Below are positions 10,714 through 21,826 of a stretch of 64,000 bases of DNA, piece by piece (within the stretch, counting starts at the first letter, position 1; each line of letters opens with the position of its first letter). The stretch lies in NCBI GenBank assembly GCA_030998225.1, contig JAPYXD010000553.1, forward strand, positions 186,001 through 250,000, written 5' to 3'. This stretch comes from Diplolepis rosae. Taxonomy: Eukaryota > Arthropoda > Insecta > Hymenoptera > Diplolepididae. The notes below the pieces were generated by a model. It did no database searches. It was not told where the DNA came from and worked only from the letters and a program-made list of their open reading frames with translations. A program made the translations under genes and the position numbers.

Positions 10714-11432
10714 CAGTACCGGTCAGAATTGTCTGGCCACCTGTTTTTCGATAATTGCTTAAATGATCATAATTTGAATTATGTAAGTGAAAAAATTTGT
10801 TCTCTTAATTAACTTTAAAGCTATCAAAATTCTTTATAAAATGAGCCTAGCATGAATTCGTTTTGTTAAATTTTGAAGAAGTTATTGCAGAAATAGTCAA
10901 GATTTCAATGCTTTCTTAAATTTTAAATAACTTTCAAAGTAATCAAGATTTTTTAATGTTCATGGACTAATTTTGAAGCTAAATTTCTACAAAATCGATC
11001 AACATTCTTGGAATTGATGTGTAATTTTTTTCTTACATACTGCACGAGGTTAAAGTTCAAATAAAAAAGTTGGAAAAATTCCAATATTGCTTTTGCTTAG
11101 AAAAACATTTTTATAAGATATATAAAACATATAATCATGAATTTTGTATCGAATCCCCTTAAAATATATATTTATATGATCTTTATTATGATTTACCTAC
11201 AGATGAAATGTTTTCGAAATTTCCCTACTTTTTTGTTCCAATTTTAACTCCTTGCAGTATGCGAGAAAAAATTCATAGATTTATAATGATAATTTAATGC
11301 GATTCTGTAGAATCTTAGCTCTAAAATGAGCTCAATAACATTAAAAAATGTTGATTACTTCAAAAGTTATTTAAAATTTAAGAAAGCATTGAAATCTTGA
11401 CTATTTTTGCAATAACTGTAAAAATTTGTCTC
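10714..11432. mobile_element. foldback MITE with Tc1-type end
   Basis: The left end is TA followed by CAGTACCGGTCAGAATTGTC, a Tc1/mariner-style terminus. About 10870-10985 is repeated inverted at 11333-11425, for instance GTTATTGCAGAAATAGTCAA versus the complement of TTGACTATTTTTGCAATAAC. The outer part of the right arm is not seen before the R1 element's poly(A), so it may have been lost. No coding potential. Confidence 0.6.
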
Positions 11433-11477
11433 AATGGTTCCATTTTCAAACACGCGGTGATTCCAAAACTCTGCTCT

Positions 11478-11847
11478 TTTTTCTTTTTTTTTTTTTGGTG
11501 AGGAGGAAAAATGGCGAAATCTTTTATGAGCGTTGTACAGGACTCTCCTAGGACGGGTCTAGGCATACCTGTTAAAACCAAAAAACCCCCTCTCACGAAC
11601 CAATGCACCGCCCGCGGAACCGCCTTTCGGCTTTAAACTTCGCGGGCAGTTGGTTCCAGCTTAAAGTCGCGTACGACTCTTCCGTCGTCCGTTCGCCCGG
11701 GACTCCCATCCGCGGGCACACGCCCGTTAGGCAGGCCGGCCAACCGCGCCAACCAGGAAAGGAATAAGAAGATTCCTTTCCCGGTCGACGCGAAGAGCCA
11801 AGTCCGCCCAAGACGCAGGACCGCGGGTGTAGGCCCCGATGCGATTT
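11478..11847 (-). other. R1-clade 3' UTR and poly(A) tail
   Basis: GC-rich non-coding sequence runs from the ORF2 stop at 11848 down to an A-run on the minus strand at 11483-11496. A poly(A) tail at the 3' end marks insertion by target-primed reverse transcription. Confidence 0.7.
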
Positions 11848-12963
11848 CTACTGGCCCCCATTGTTGCCGCGCTCTGCACGCTCATCGAGCTCCCTCGCCT
11901 TCATCACCAGGGTGACGAATGACTCGATAAACATCCAAATCTGTTCAGACTGGAGCATGAGAGAGACCATCGTGTCAGGAGTGAGCTCGGCACCCACTGT
12001 CTGACCGAGGGGCTCCCTTGCCGCGCCCCACTTTACGCAGACGAAGAGTGCGTGCTCTGCATTATCCACAAGGGAACCGCAGTAGCGGCACGACTCATCG
12101 TCTCTTTTCTTGAAGCGATTCAGGTACGCATTAAAGCAACCATGGCCCGAAAGCGCTTGCGCCAGGTAAAAGCCGACTTGACCGTGCTTTCTATCCAGCC
12201 AGGTGGCGAGCTCCGGGATCAGACGGTGTGTCCATCTCCCGGTTTGGTCACCATGCCATCTCGTCTGCCATTTCTCGACGAGTCTGCGCCTTCCATCCTT
12301 GCGGATGGCCTCCTTCGCGCGAGCGATTTCCTGCAGGTCGGCGCAGGTAAGCTCCTTGCGAAGCTGAAAGGTCTCCTGCCTTTCCTCCGCCAATAAATCT
12401 ATTGGCGGGACGCTCGCCAGGACCAGCACAGCACTCGTCGACACAGTTCGGTATGCTGAGACAATTCTCATCACTACACCTCTCTGTGCCGAGAACAGCT
12501 TCTTCAGGATAGCATGGTTGTTAAGGGCACTTGTCCAGATCGGAGCTGCATAAAGCAGCTTCGAATTTACCACGCTCGCCACCAGCCTTCTCTTAGCTTC
12601 CCTAGGACCACCAATGTTGGGCATGAGCCGAGTCAGGGCGGCCCCACACTGGATGGCTTTGGCAGTCGCGATCTGCAGGTGTTCGCCGAAGCTAAGCCTT
12701 CGATCCAACTGCACACCCAGGTACTTAATGCTCTTTTTCCACTTGATTTCATGTTCCCCGAGAACGATCCTCGGGTATTTGAAGGATCTCCTGTCTGTGA
12801 CAAGCAAAGCCTCGGTCTTCTCAGCGGTCATTTTCAGGCATCTGCCATCCAACCAACGCTTTGCCCGCCACAGACTATCATTGATCCTCAGCTCCAGGAT
12901 TTTGACGTCGTCAGCGGCGCACACGACAAGTGCGTCATCCGCGAAGCCTATACGATGAGGCAT
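11848..12963 (-). pseudogene. R1-clade ORF2, RT palm to C-terminus
   Basis: The segment begins at the catalytic box, IGFADDALVVC (the F/YxDD motif, both Asp intact), followed by thumb motifs (IKYLGVQLDRRLSFGEHL). It ends with CRYCGSLVDNAEHALFVC, the C-C-H-C motif of R1 and related LINE C-termini. It stays open for 371 codons, which points to a fairly recent insertion. The sequence before the box is missing and the upstream part continues in another frame, so a deletion junction lies at about 12940-12965. Confidence 0.85.
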
Positions 12964-13745
12964 CCCCTAGAGGTTTGTTGCCTTTCCTCAGCAGGACCAA
13001 CCTCTGCTTCTTCCAGTCTGCGAAGAACCTCCCCTCCCGAAGACAGGAGTTGAAGACTTCTAGGAGGATCTCCGGGTTTACCCCGATCACCTCTTTGAGG
13101 ATCTCGTTTGGCAACCCGTCGATCCCCGGCGCTGTGTTTGCCTTGAGCCTTCCACCCGCTCTCTTTAGTTCTTCGAGAGTGAAGAGTTCTTCGCCCCGGA
13201 CCACGCAGGAACTTCGGTCCTGTCTTTGGAACGGCTCTACATGCGGGAACAAGCTTCGCACGATGTACTTGACACGATCGGCACTATCCAGGCCCGGGGT
13301 CTTTCTTCTAGTCACCAATCTCTTAGTGACTATTTTGAAGGCGAGACCCCATGGATCCTTCTCGACCTCTCCGATCAAGTCTTTCCAGCACTGAAGTCGG
13401 CTTTTTTTTATGCCTTGCCTCAGAGCTGATTTTGCTTTTTTCCATGCCTCGCGCAGCAGAGGATCACCCTTTGAGCGGGTAAAACTCCGCCGCGCTGTAA
13501 GGCACTTTCGACGCAGGACGGACAACTGGTCGCCCCACCAGTACATCGAGTCCCCGGTACGCATGTGCCCGCGGCGAGGCATGGAGTGGTCGCATGCTGC
13601 GACCACTTTCCGCCTCGCCGCCCGCACAGTTTCCTCCAACGACCCAGCAGACCTTGCCCAACCAAGCTCATCTATGAGCCTGGTTTCTTCAAGATGTTCG
13701 CGAAGCTTGTCTTTGCAAAGTCGTTTTGTGTTCCAGGAGGGGCTC
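12935..13745 (-). pseudogene. R1-clade ORF2, linker and RT fingers
   Basis: The frame reads the region between endonuclease and RT, then LKANTAPGIDGLPNEILK (RT motif 1-2, near 13130) and FFADWKKQRLVLLRKGNKP (motif 2a). It breaks off at SSYRLRG where SSYRP and the palm should follow. This positions the RT-core deletion. No endonuclease motifs are present upstream. Confidence 0.8.
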
Positions 13746-13991
13746 CTTACCTTGCCGCCCCTTCCCCTTCCCCTTCCCCGCCTCACTCACACTGTCCTTA
13801 ACATGGCCAGGGTTGTTTCTCAGCATACCCTGCTGGATAACGCTGAGAGCCCTGGCCAACCTCTCCATTTTCTTACTTTGCTCCTTCAGGAGCTGAAGGA
13901 CGTCTTTCCAGCCATCAGCCCCTGGAGGAGTGTGTGAGTGCGCATCAGGCGCCTTCACCGCTTCATCTCTTTTATTATTTTCAGAATTCAT
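13689..13991 (-). pseudogene. R1-clade ORF1 N-terminal fragment
   Basis: The ATG at 13991 starts a short hydrophilic frame with a helix (DVLQLLKEQSKKMERLARAL) followed by a Lys/Gly-rich stretch. The zinc knuckles expected later in ORF1 are absent because the sequence passes straight into the ORF2 linker at about 13745. Position directly after the 5' UTR is the main reason to call it ORF1. Confidence 0.6.
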
Positions 13992-15062
13992 ATTAATCTC
14001 GTCGTGTCTTAAGACGGTTCGTCCATCATGGGAGCCCTACCGCTGTAGGGCTACTATCCCCGCCTGTATAGATCCCTAGTTATGTGCACCGAAACCGAGA
14101 AGCGGCTTATCGGATGGTCGATCCTATCGGCACATTAAATGAAGCTAGTAAAAAAGGTTACGGGATAGGCCCGCGCCATAATGATGCTAAAGGTTTAACG
14201 TCACCCCTATCGACCGAGCGGTGCCGGGTCCGCCCCGACACCTGACCCGGACTTCAGGCTAGACGGTGTGTGATTTATCCTACGCAGCGTCGGGTATAAG
14301 GAAATACTGACCAGGTAATCCTTCATTCCTGCGCCCGGGCGTCCATGATTTCAACCCCGAAATTGGCTACAGACAGTGGAAACGTGAGCGGTTTTCCCAG
14401 TTTAACATGTGGTTTCACGGGATCTTTGCCCTTCGCGGCCGAACACCGGAGGGAATTACATTTACCCATATTACTTCCACAGAGGTAAGGTACTGACATC
14501 GCGTCCTATCCTGGTCGGGAGGCTACTACTCCTCCCTTGGCTAGTCTATCGGGAATATCCACCAGGCGCCGGCCGCAGCCCATTCACTCGGCAACGCATT
14601 CGTACTGGTATGTGTGGGTGTCGGTATCGTGCATGTGGTTGTGATGTGACCGCGAGAAGGGCACGAGGGAAGTTCAGCGTCACCGCCGCATGCGCATTTG
14701 GGTTGATACCCCGATTAAGGGGCCCTCCGCATTCACACTGTTTCCACTCATGCGGCATCAAGGAACCTGTTCAAGGTCCCCTGATGCTTTTTGCTCCACA
14801 CCGCGTCCTCACGCGTCCGAAGGTTGAGGAGAGACCATTCGAACGCGTGCGCCCGGCAGGCCCACCGCTAGGGAAAGTCTGTCTATAAGACTCCCTTGAC
14901 GGCCATCCTGACGGCGACAGCCCAGCTGTTGGCAGAGTCCTTTCGGCTACTACCATTGGCGGGCTGCAGGACGCGTCTGCTCCGTGCATGGCCTCACACG
15001 TTCCTCTGGGCGAGACGCTGCCCTCCCGTGAAACGCCGTCTCGGGTATTGGTTGTGTTGCGT
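13992..15062 (-). other. R1-clade 5' UTR
   Basis: About 1.07 kb of GC-rich sequence without domains precedes ORF1 on the minus strand. Composition falls to the AT-rich background after about 15060, which I take as the 5' end. Open frames on both strands here reflect base composition rather than coding. Confidence 0.55.
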
Positions 15063-15564
15063 TCAGTGTTGCTGTAAGTATGTAGTGTCATGTTGCTGCT
15101 ATTATGTGTCATTATTAGACTCGAATTTCAGACAAACAGCGAGTAACGATTGACATAATAAACTTTACCATTATGATGGGACATTTCCATAACTTTTTCC
15201 AATAGTTCTGGTTTACTCACTAAAATGGTACATCTTCTCACGAAACGTAATTCATTTAACCAGAAAATTTCTTTCCGTGTAGAACAAAAAAGGCGTACAA
15301 ATTCAAACTTGCAAAATTATATATTAAAAAATACGAAAATTAGTTATATTCCATTTTTCATTGAAATTTAATAAATTCTTGTGGGTTATCACTTTTATGT
15401 ATTTTTAAAATTCCTTTAATTGAGTATTAGAATTTATTCTTTATAACTTTTCTGGTACGTTGTTTACATGCTACATGAATTTACCTTTAAAATTAGTCGA
15501 AAACCATCTAAAAACATCAATTATTTCGGGAATTATTTATAATTTAAGGAAATTTTTGAAATAG
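15063..15564. repeat. AT-rich stretch ending in a second copy of the 10.2-kb repeat
   Basis: Positions 15470-15564 are the inverted counterpart of 10195-10315. The copy abuts the Penelope-like element directly at about 15565. Positions 15063-15460 hold nothing recognised. Confidence 0.5.
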
Positions 15565-17050
15565 GGTCTTTGGTTGATTTAAAAAAGTGTGAGAGGCCAT
15601 TGGTATTGCGAGGAGCGATTTTTATATTGAAGGGTTTGAGGATACGTGACAGTTTTTCCGATAGGCCTTATACGTAATGCAATGGTACATATTGGGGGTT
15701 TGACCTGTTAACTTTGAATGTGTAGTGCGTATGTGTGCGCATGTGTGCGTATGTGTGTGTTTGGGACTCTTTCAGATACTTCGTGTGTGTGAGCGTTCGT
15801 TTTTGAACCTCTCTGCGAAAGAAGGTTTAATCTCTTTTTTATAACGGAGTTTAAAAAAGCAAGTGGGTAATTGTTTCTGAGTAAAGTAGATTTTATTTTT
15901 TGAATGTTTTCTATGTGAAATTTTTTGTGCGCTAGGGTGATACCTCTGTCAACTAAATTGTTGATGACATTAATTTTGTAATTAAGTCGATTATGCGAAT
16001 GATAGTGTAGAAACCGCCCGGACCACATGGGTTTCTGATACCAATCAGTCTGCATATATTTTCCATTTCGAATAACAAGAACATTCAAAAAACAAATTCT
16101 GTTGTCTGATTCCTCTTCAACTGTAAATTGTATTTTGTGATTATAGCTGTTGAAAATATTTTTGATTGTGGTAATTTCATCACTCGGTACCGTTGTTATA
16201 ATGTTGTCTACGTATCTAAAATAAATAGGGAGTTGAAACGGGAGAGAGGATATACATTTTTTCTCCAGGTAATCCATAACAATGTCAGCTGCGATAGGAG
16301 AAAGGGGGGAACCCATAGGAAAACTGGATTTTTGTTTATAAGAGATGTTTTGGAAGTTAAAAGCGGAGTTAGATGAGCAGACTCTGAGACCATTTTCAAA
16401 TTGGTACCATGGCATTTTTATATGCGGTTGGATTTGAGGCCATCTGTCTTTGATGCCTTTAATGGCTATACCAATTTGAACATTTGTAAAGAGTGACACT
16501 GCATCTAGAGAAATAATTTTGTGGCCCTGTGGGACTTGAAGGTTTTTGATTTTCTCTGCAAAATCGAAACTGTTTTTAACACGTGAAATGGGGGGAATAA
16601 TATTATTTGAAATAACATCGTTGTAAAAGGAGGCAAGGTTATATGTGGGGCTGCCACAGAAAGAGACAATAGGTCTGAGGGGGTGGTTGGGTTTGTGGAT
16701 TTTTGGTAATCAGTAAAACTGTCTGGCAATGGATTACTAGATTTGAGAGAATAGGCAATTTTCTCATTGATGTAATTTTTGCTCTTCCAGAGTTTAATGA
16801 TGTTATTTACTTTATTATGAATTGTGTTTGTGTGGTATATATCCGGGTTGTTTTTCAGAAAATTATCTGTACTTTTGGAGTTCTGGATAAGCTGTTTTTG
16901 ATACCAATTAAGAGAGTTTTGTTTTTGGTTCGAAAAATTTTCAATGCAATTAACAAATTTTAATCTAGCCTCATTCCGGTCTTTTTCATTAATTTTATGG
17001 ATATTTGATTCAAAACCTGATATTATTTGACTAGAATACACGAACATACA
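15565..17050 (-). pseudogene. Penelope-like element (PLE) reverse transcriptase
   Basis: Read on the minus strand, an N-terminal helical region leads to CGSPTYN-type and SLFTNVQIGIAI motifs, then KSSFPMGSPLSPIAADIVM and YFRYVDNIITTVP. This order and the telomerase-like RT motifs identify a PLE. A frameshift near 16690 splits the protein, and 15560-15705 continues after a GT-rich stretch with GLSEKLSRILKPFNIKI, the connector before the endonuclease. The active site reads VDN instead of VDD. The GIY-YIG endonuclease is missing at this end. Confidence 0.85.
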
Positions 17051-17053
17051 TAA

Positions 17054-17284
17054 GACGTTTACAACCCCCCAGAAAAATCGACTGCTCTAACCAAACATGC
17101 TTGGCATCAAGACAACAAGTTCAATTTTGATGATGTAAAGATAATTGACAGATCAGATAACTACAAAAAACGCATGATACTTGAAATGACTCATAAAGCG
17201 GGTAATCCACAGGCGTTAAACCAAAGAGCCGATACTGAGAACTTATATGTTTTTTACCTCCCCCTTTTAAACGACAAATTATAA
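17054..17284 (+). pseudogene. PLE GIY-YIG endonuclease C-terminal fragment, inverted
   Basis: A 76-codon frame on the opposite strand from the RT, beginning just beyond its start, reads STALTKHAWHQDNKFNFDDV, then YKKRMILEMTHKAGNPQALN and NQRADTENLY before TAA at 17284. These are the last blocks of the GIY-YIG endonuclease typical of PLEs. The GIY and YIG strands themselves are absent. The inverted head-to-head arrangement with the RT fragment suggests a rearranged or two-copy insertion, which is common for PLEs. Confidence 0.7.
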
Positions 17285-18010
17285 TCTAGCCAATTTTGTA
17301 AATTTTAAGCACATACATTAAAATACACACATACACAAATTCCCTGAGAATATTCTAAATCTGTCAAGAACAAACTATTTTAACTCCTATTACACTTTAT
17401 GGTCTCCTTTTGTTGTAGTACTCCAGTCATCTTGAGCACATCCGTCCACTTTTTTTCCCGCTTTTTCCTTAAAATTTCAACTCTAAATACAATAGCAAAA
17501 GCATACCATCCACTTTCATCCCACACTTTCGGTTTCAAATCATAGCCAAAGTTCAATTGCATAGATAACTTCATAGTGATCAGTGTGTTATATCAAAAAA
17601 TGTGTGTGATCAGGAACCGAAAAAGGAAAAAATTAAAAAAATTGTCTGAGATTAGTACAATCCCTCAGTTTTAAACTATAGCATACTACATTACATAAGG
17701 TTAGTCCATTTTATTCCCAAATTTTGATGAGATTGGAAAATCTATATATCCCCTTGTCAGAGCACATAGGGTTTTTTTCACAGAATTAATATTTGAATAG
17801 TGATTCGTATGAAGAATTTACTCATAATTTAGGTTTATATTGTAAGGTTATTCGCTCCATTTCTATTCTTTACTCTAAAAGTTTTTTTACGCGGGTTTAT
17901 CAGAAGTTGTTATTATTCAAAAAATAGTTGAACACTACACTGTTAGAAACGTTCGGAAATTTACAAAACAATCTTCAGATATTACTATATGTTTTTTATG
18001 TATTCATGTA
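17285..18010. other. AT-rich intron DNA
   Basis: No domain recognised. A 64-codon minus-strand frame (17380-17574, rich in Trp, Lys and Arg) has no family signature that I know and is not called as a gene. Confidence 0.4.
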
Positions 18011-18011
18011 T

Positions 18012-18127
18012 CCACTGATTAATTATTTCAGTGAAAATCAGTAGATTTAACGGTGGAAGGGGTTTTCACTGATGAATCAGTGAACAGGCAAATCACTGAT
18101 TCACTCGGTGGAATTTTGACTGATTTG
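18012..18127. repeat. ATCAGTGA-type MITE, copy 1
   Basis: Variants of CACTGATTCAGTGA recur in both orientations over 116 bases. The reverse complement matches 46055-46255 over most of its length (shared block GAATCAGTGATTTGCC). Two related copies far apart indicate a mobile non-coding family. Confidence 0.6.
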
Positions 18128-18536
18128 AAAATGTACTAAATGTTCAAAATTTTCATTGATATTATGAAGCTCAACTGAATTTTCATAAAATATATCTCAA
18201 AACTACAAAACTGTAACAAACTTATTCAAATCCATCAGAAAATTGCGTAGCTGAAACTGATTTTTGGCATTTTTGGCATCCTTCTTTAATAATAAAATTT
18301 TTTGTTTAAATTCCGGTCGGTTCGTGTGCAAAATTTTTTATGTTTTTTCATTTATCCGGTTTTTTATTCACAGTGAACTCTAAATATTTTTTCAATTCGT
18401 GATGCTGCATACTAGACTACTTCACATTGAATTGCAAGTTATGAGATAAGTTTTAAAATTCTAGGATAATCCTTATTTTAATTATCTCCTATATTCTAAT
18501 GTTTTACAGAAATTTTGAATTAATCTTTGAATTTAT

Positions 18537-18577
18537 GGCACTAAAGAGGGCCCCCATATGTAGCCGAAACTTTTGCC
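18537..18577 (+). ncRNA. strongly degenerate hammerhead-like motif
   Basis: The layout GGCA - CTAAAGA - hairpin - GCC GAAAC - TTT - TGCC parallels the motif at 8027. Stem I can form (GGCA with TGCC) and the GAAAC box is intact, but the first box has two changes, stem II is only 3 bp, and the GTC triplet is lost. It is best read as a dead relative. Confidence 0.3.
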
Positions 18578-18751
18578 TTGCTTTCTTTTTGAGTACTTTT
18601 ATATCTAATAGTGATAATTTTAATCGAAGAGAATAAAAAGAATCTGACCCTATGCCAAAATAACGAGAAATGAACAAAAAATTCTGTAATTTTTTAATTT
18701 TGTGCATGATGCGACTTTACCGACCGCCGTGACAAATTAAACAAGTCATTT

Positions 18752-19090
18752 GGATTGAGAATTGTAAATGTGTAAAATAAATTAATTTAATGATGAACTT
18801 TACATAATAAAAGTTGCTAAAATTAAGTACAGTTGCATGAATAATGTAAAAAGTATTTTTTAAAGTCTTTGATGTCATTCAATTGTAATTTTTTACTTTT
18901 GTCTATGATGCGAATTTATGAACCACAGTAACAAATCCTTAAAAGTATTTCCTAAAAAGTATTGATAAATTATTTGGGGAAATGTATATTACAAGAAGAT
19001 ATCACATTAAATAAGATTTTTATCCACATAATTGCATATTTTCCCAATAAAGCTTTAAAATATAAAAATAAAGTTAATATATGTGCATAT
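18752..19090 (+). repeat. left arm of a long inverted repeat pair
   Basis: This arm matches the reverse complement of 22335-22688 almost throughout, for example TTTGGGGAAATG and TTCATCATTAAATT-type blocks in the same order. The two arms bracket 3.2 kb holding three small elements. They may be the ends of one large element or two inverted copies of a repeat. Confidence 0.65.
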
Positions 19091-19342
19091 TTTAAAATTA
19101 TCGTGTTGGTAAAGAAAGCAAAATACGCACAAGTATCTTGGTACAATTTTAAATTTGTTGACTCATGGATAAGAGAAAAAATATTTATAATTAAACAGTA
19201 TTTGCATTTGCTTTAGTTTGAAAAATAAGGACTTTAGTATGCTAATGTATATTCAATTTCAAGAATTTGAGTGCATGAAATTAAAACTAATACAATTGCG
19301 TATATTAAATTGAAAATCGTGTGGACATGTAGAATGCAAATT

Positions 19343-20078
19343 TGCGTACACGGAAAAAAAAGTTCATGAAATTTTCATTAACTCGTCAACTACTTTTGGA
19401 CAGGCCAGAAATTCTTTTAAAATTTAGAGTTGTCAACGTTTGAAAATTGGATATACAATTCTTTGAAAAGTATAAAACATTCAAGAGATAATCCTGAAGT
19501 GATCATTAAATTTTTGAAAATGTAGTACTAGAATTTGTATGATAATCTTGTATGAAAGTTTCGAAGATAGTTCAAGAAATATTCATTAACTGTTTATAAA
19601 AATTTATCGAACTTGTGTTTCCTAAAAAAGAATTTGCGTGGATTATTTCCTAACCGTTTTATTCATTACTTAAACTTAATTTTATTTTATTTATGGACAA
19701 TCATTTACAACCAAACTCATATTCACTATATATACATGTCATCGTACGCATCTATAACGCTTCTTAAAAATTATATCCGCCGCTGCCGGATTCGAACGCC
19801 TAACCTAATGTATAACGCATTTTATCCCGAAGCAACTAACCAGCGCCGCTATCGAAACTTATGATTTCCATCAAAATAAAACCTGAACTCTATCACACAT
19901 CAACAACTTCGTAACGTGGTGCGTCTGGCAGTTCGAGAAACTTTAGCGAACAGTCAAAGACTCTTTCGTTAAATCGTATCATACTTATTCATTTCTGTGT
20001 GAGAAGGTTATTTCATTCCAGAACTTTAAAAATTTGGAGAACATTTTCTGAAAGTTAGATACTTTTTCCGTGTACGCA
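19343..20078. mobile_element. small DNA element with 16-bp perfect terminal inverted repeats
   Basis: TGCGTACACGGAAAAA at 19343 faces its exact complement ending at 20078. The 736 bases between lack transposase, so it is a MITE-like element. Target duplication is not obvious. Confidence 0.65.
19776..19858 (-). other. tRNA-like pol III promoter relic
   Basis: On the minus strand an A-box-like TGGTTAGTTGCTTCGG is followed about 35 bases later by GTTCGAATC, a perfect B box, and then by a T5 run. The acceptor and T stems do not pair, so it is not a working tRNA. A tRNA-derived SINE head or decayed tRNA carried by the surrounding element would fit. Confidence 0.4.
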
Positions 20079-20335
20079 GTGAATTCAAAGAGTGTGAAGT
20101 TTGCTGCACTGGTTATAGCGACTACGTTATTCTAGCCATGAGAACTCAACGTTTCAAGTTCTAATAGCGAAGTTTAAGAGTTAAGGACAATTTCAACGAT
20201 GTTAACTAGCAGCCACGACCAGATATTCAGAATATAGCTACCATGACTACAAATCATGTTTCTGTAGCCATGGGTCAAGTAGCGCCAACAAGTCTCCCTC
20301 GTTACAGTCACTTTTTTTCCAACTACATTATTCCT
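20079..20335. other. non-coding spacer between two MITE-like elements
   Basis: Nothing recognised apart from short inverted words such as TAGCCATG/CATGGCTA. Confidence 0.35.
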
Positions 20336-21018
20336 ACACGGAGAGAAATAACTGGTGCCATGCACTCGAAAGAGACCAGTGTTTGCCAATTGTAGCTGTT
20401 CAAATAGTTGAACTTAGAAACTCGAGTAATAACTGATCAAAATTCATGCGAGCTGCGCACAGTAATCTATGAAAACAAAATACTGTGTATTCACATAAAA
20501 AGTATGTGATATTACAACATTTTCTACTCATGCGACTTATAGTAGATACTAGATGGGCCAAAGGTGCCAAACGCTTGAGTTTCACGTGCGCCGCACGTGA
20601 AACTGAAGCGTTTGGAACATGAAGAAAGCCATGCATCATATACTCAGCGTTCATGTGTTCGAGCTCCGAGTCGCTAGTGCTACACGCACGAATATTTAAT
20701 AGGTAGAGCATGAACTCCTTAGGCTTATATGAAGAAATTCTAGTATAAGACATACGCCTTGGGAACGCTTGAGATTCACATGCGCCGCACGTGAAGCTGA
20801 AGCGTTTGGAACATGAAGAAAGCCATACATCATATACGCAGCATTCATGTGTTCGAGCTCCGAGTCGCTAGTGCTACACGCACGAATATTTAATAGGTAG
20901 AGCATGAACGTTGTCTAGTGTCAAACATTTGAATTCGCGTGTTTCACAATCGTTATTCGACATGTGTGTAACACTTCATGACTTCCATGTACATTGCGCC
21001 AGTTATTTCTCTCTGTGT
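20336..21018. mobile_element. MITE-like element with 20-bp ends and an internal duplication
   Basis: ACACGGAGAGAAATAACTGG at 20336 matches the inverted right end (20999-21018) at 19 of 20 bases. Inside, a block of about 145 bases occurs twice in direct orientation (20571-20715 and 20764-20909) with few differences. Each copy carries CACGTGCGCCGCACGTG, a palindrome. Minus-strand frames of 117 and 69 codons merely reflect the duplication. Confidence 0.65.
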
Positions 21019-21059
21019 AGTCATTATGACCAGCTGCTATTTTTCTCTGTGTATATATA

Positions 21060-21826
21060 GTATCATTCAATACGAGTAGAATACAGCAGTCGCAGCTTGT
21101 TAATTATCATTTAAATTGACGTCGTATTTTCCAAAAAACTCATTGTTTCTTTTAGAACTACTCCGATGGAAGTTCTAACTCACTCGAAATGTTTATTTTT
21201 AAGGGGGAAAGTGGCGCAACACCCATTTAAGAAAAACATTTTACAGTAATAACATTAAAAATAAATTCTATAAATTGACAATAATCTTCTAAAAAATATA
21301 ACAAAATATTATGATTCTATAGCTAACACAAAGGTGGATTCTATGATTGTAATTTAGAAAAAAAATTCTATAACAATTCTAAATTTTTTAAAAATATAAG
21401 TACTGATGGGGCATGCCATTGACAGACGAAAAACCTTTTCACAAAAATGAAAACTGAAAATTTTGATCATAAATAATAAAAGAAAAACCATTAATCTGAA
21501 ATCTTAACGACTGGTGAACCAACCAATCATTCAAAAACCATTACTTAAATAGCATTTGATGCAACAAGGATTTCTTTTATAGTCTTTGGCTAAATTTAAC
21601 AATAAATATCGGAATATACCACCCAGCTTACTAAAATTATTGTAAAATGTTTTTCTTGAATGGGTGTTGCGCAGCTTTCCCCCTGCAGAATAAACATTTG
21701 GAGTGAGTTAGAACTTCCAGCGGAGTAGTTCTAAAAGAAACAATGAGTTTTTTGGAAAATAAGACGTCAATTTAAATAATAATTAACAAGCTGTGAATGT
21801 TGTACTCTACTCGTATTGAATGATAT
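21060..21826. mobile_element. foldback element with about 190-bp arms
   Basis: Arms 21060-21252 and 21636-21826 are inverted copies (TTGTTTCTTTTAGAACTACT in the left arm and its complement in the right), separated by 384 bases with no coding sequence. Long arms with a short core are typical of foldback-type elements. Confidence 0.7.

Larger units (their letters stand above)
11478..15062 (-). mobile_element. R1-clade non-LTR retrotransposon, internally deleted
   Basis: This GC-rich block in AT-rich DNA reads on the minus strand as 5' UTR, ORF1 start, part of ORF2, 3' UTR and a poly(A) tail (T-run at 11483-11496 on the plus strand). The RT, the C-terminal Cys/His motif and the organisation fit the R1 clade. 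Two internal deletions remove the rest of ORF1 with the whole endonuclease, and the core of RT. It cannot move by itself. Confidence 0.85.

Noticed and set aside
12052..13937. Several long plus-strand frames of 114-179 codons
   Set aside because: They are antisense to the GC-rich R1-clade ORF2, where stop codons are rare on both strands.
14409..15153. Long frames on both strands in the R1 5' UTR
   Set aside because: GC-rich composition explains them; no similarity to ORF1 or any domain.
17380..17574. 64-codon minus-strand frame with Trp and Lys/Arg
   Set aside because: Looks protein-like but has no recognisable family, splice sites or neighbours.
20400..20905. 117- and 69-codon minus-strand frames sharing a sequence
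   Set aside because: They translate the two copies of a 145-bp duplication inside a MITE-like element.
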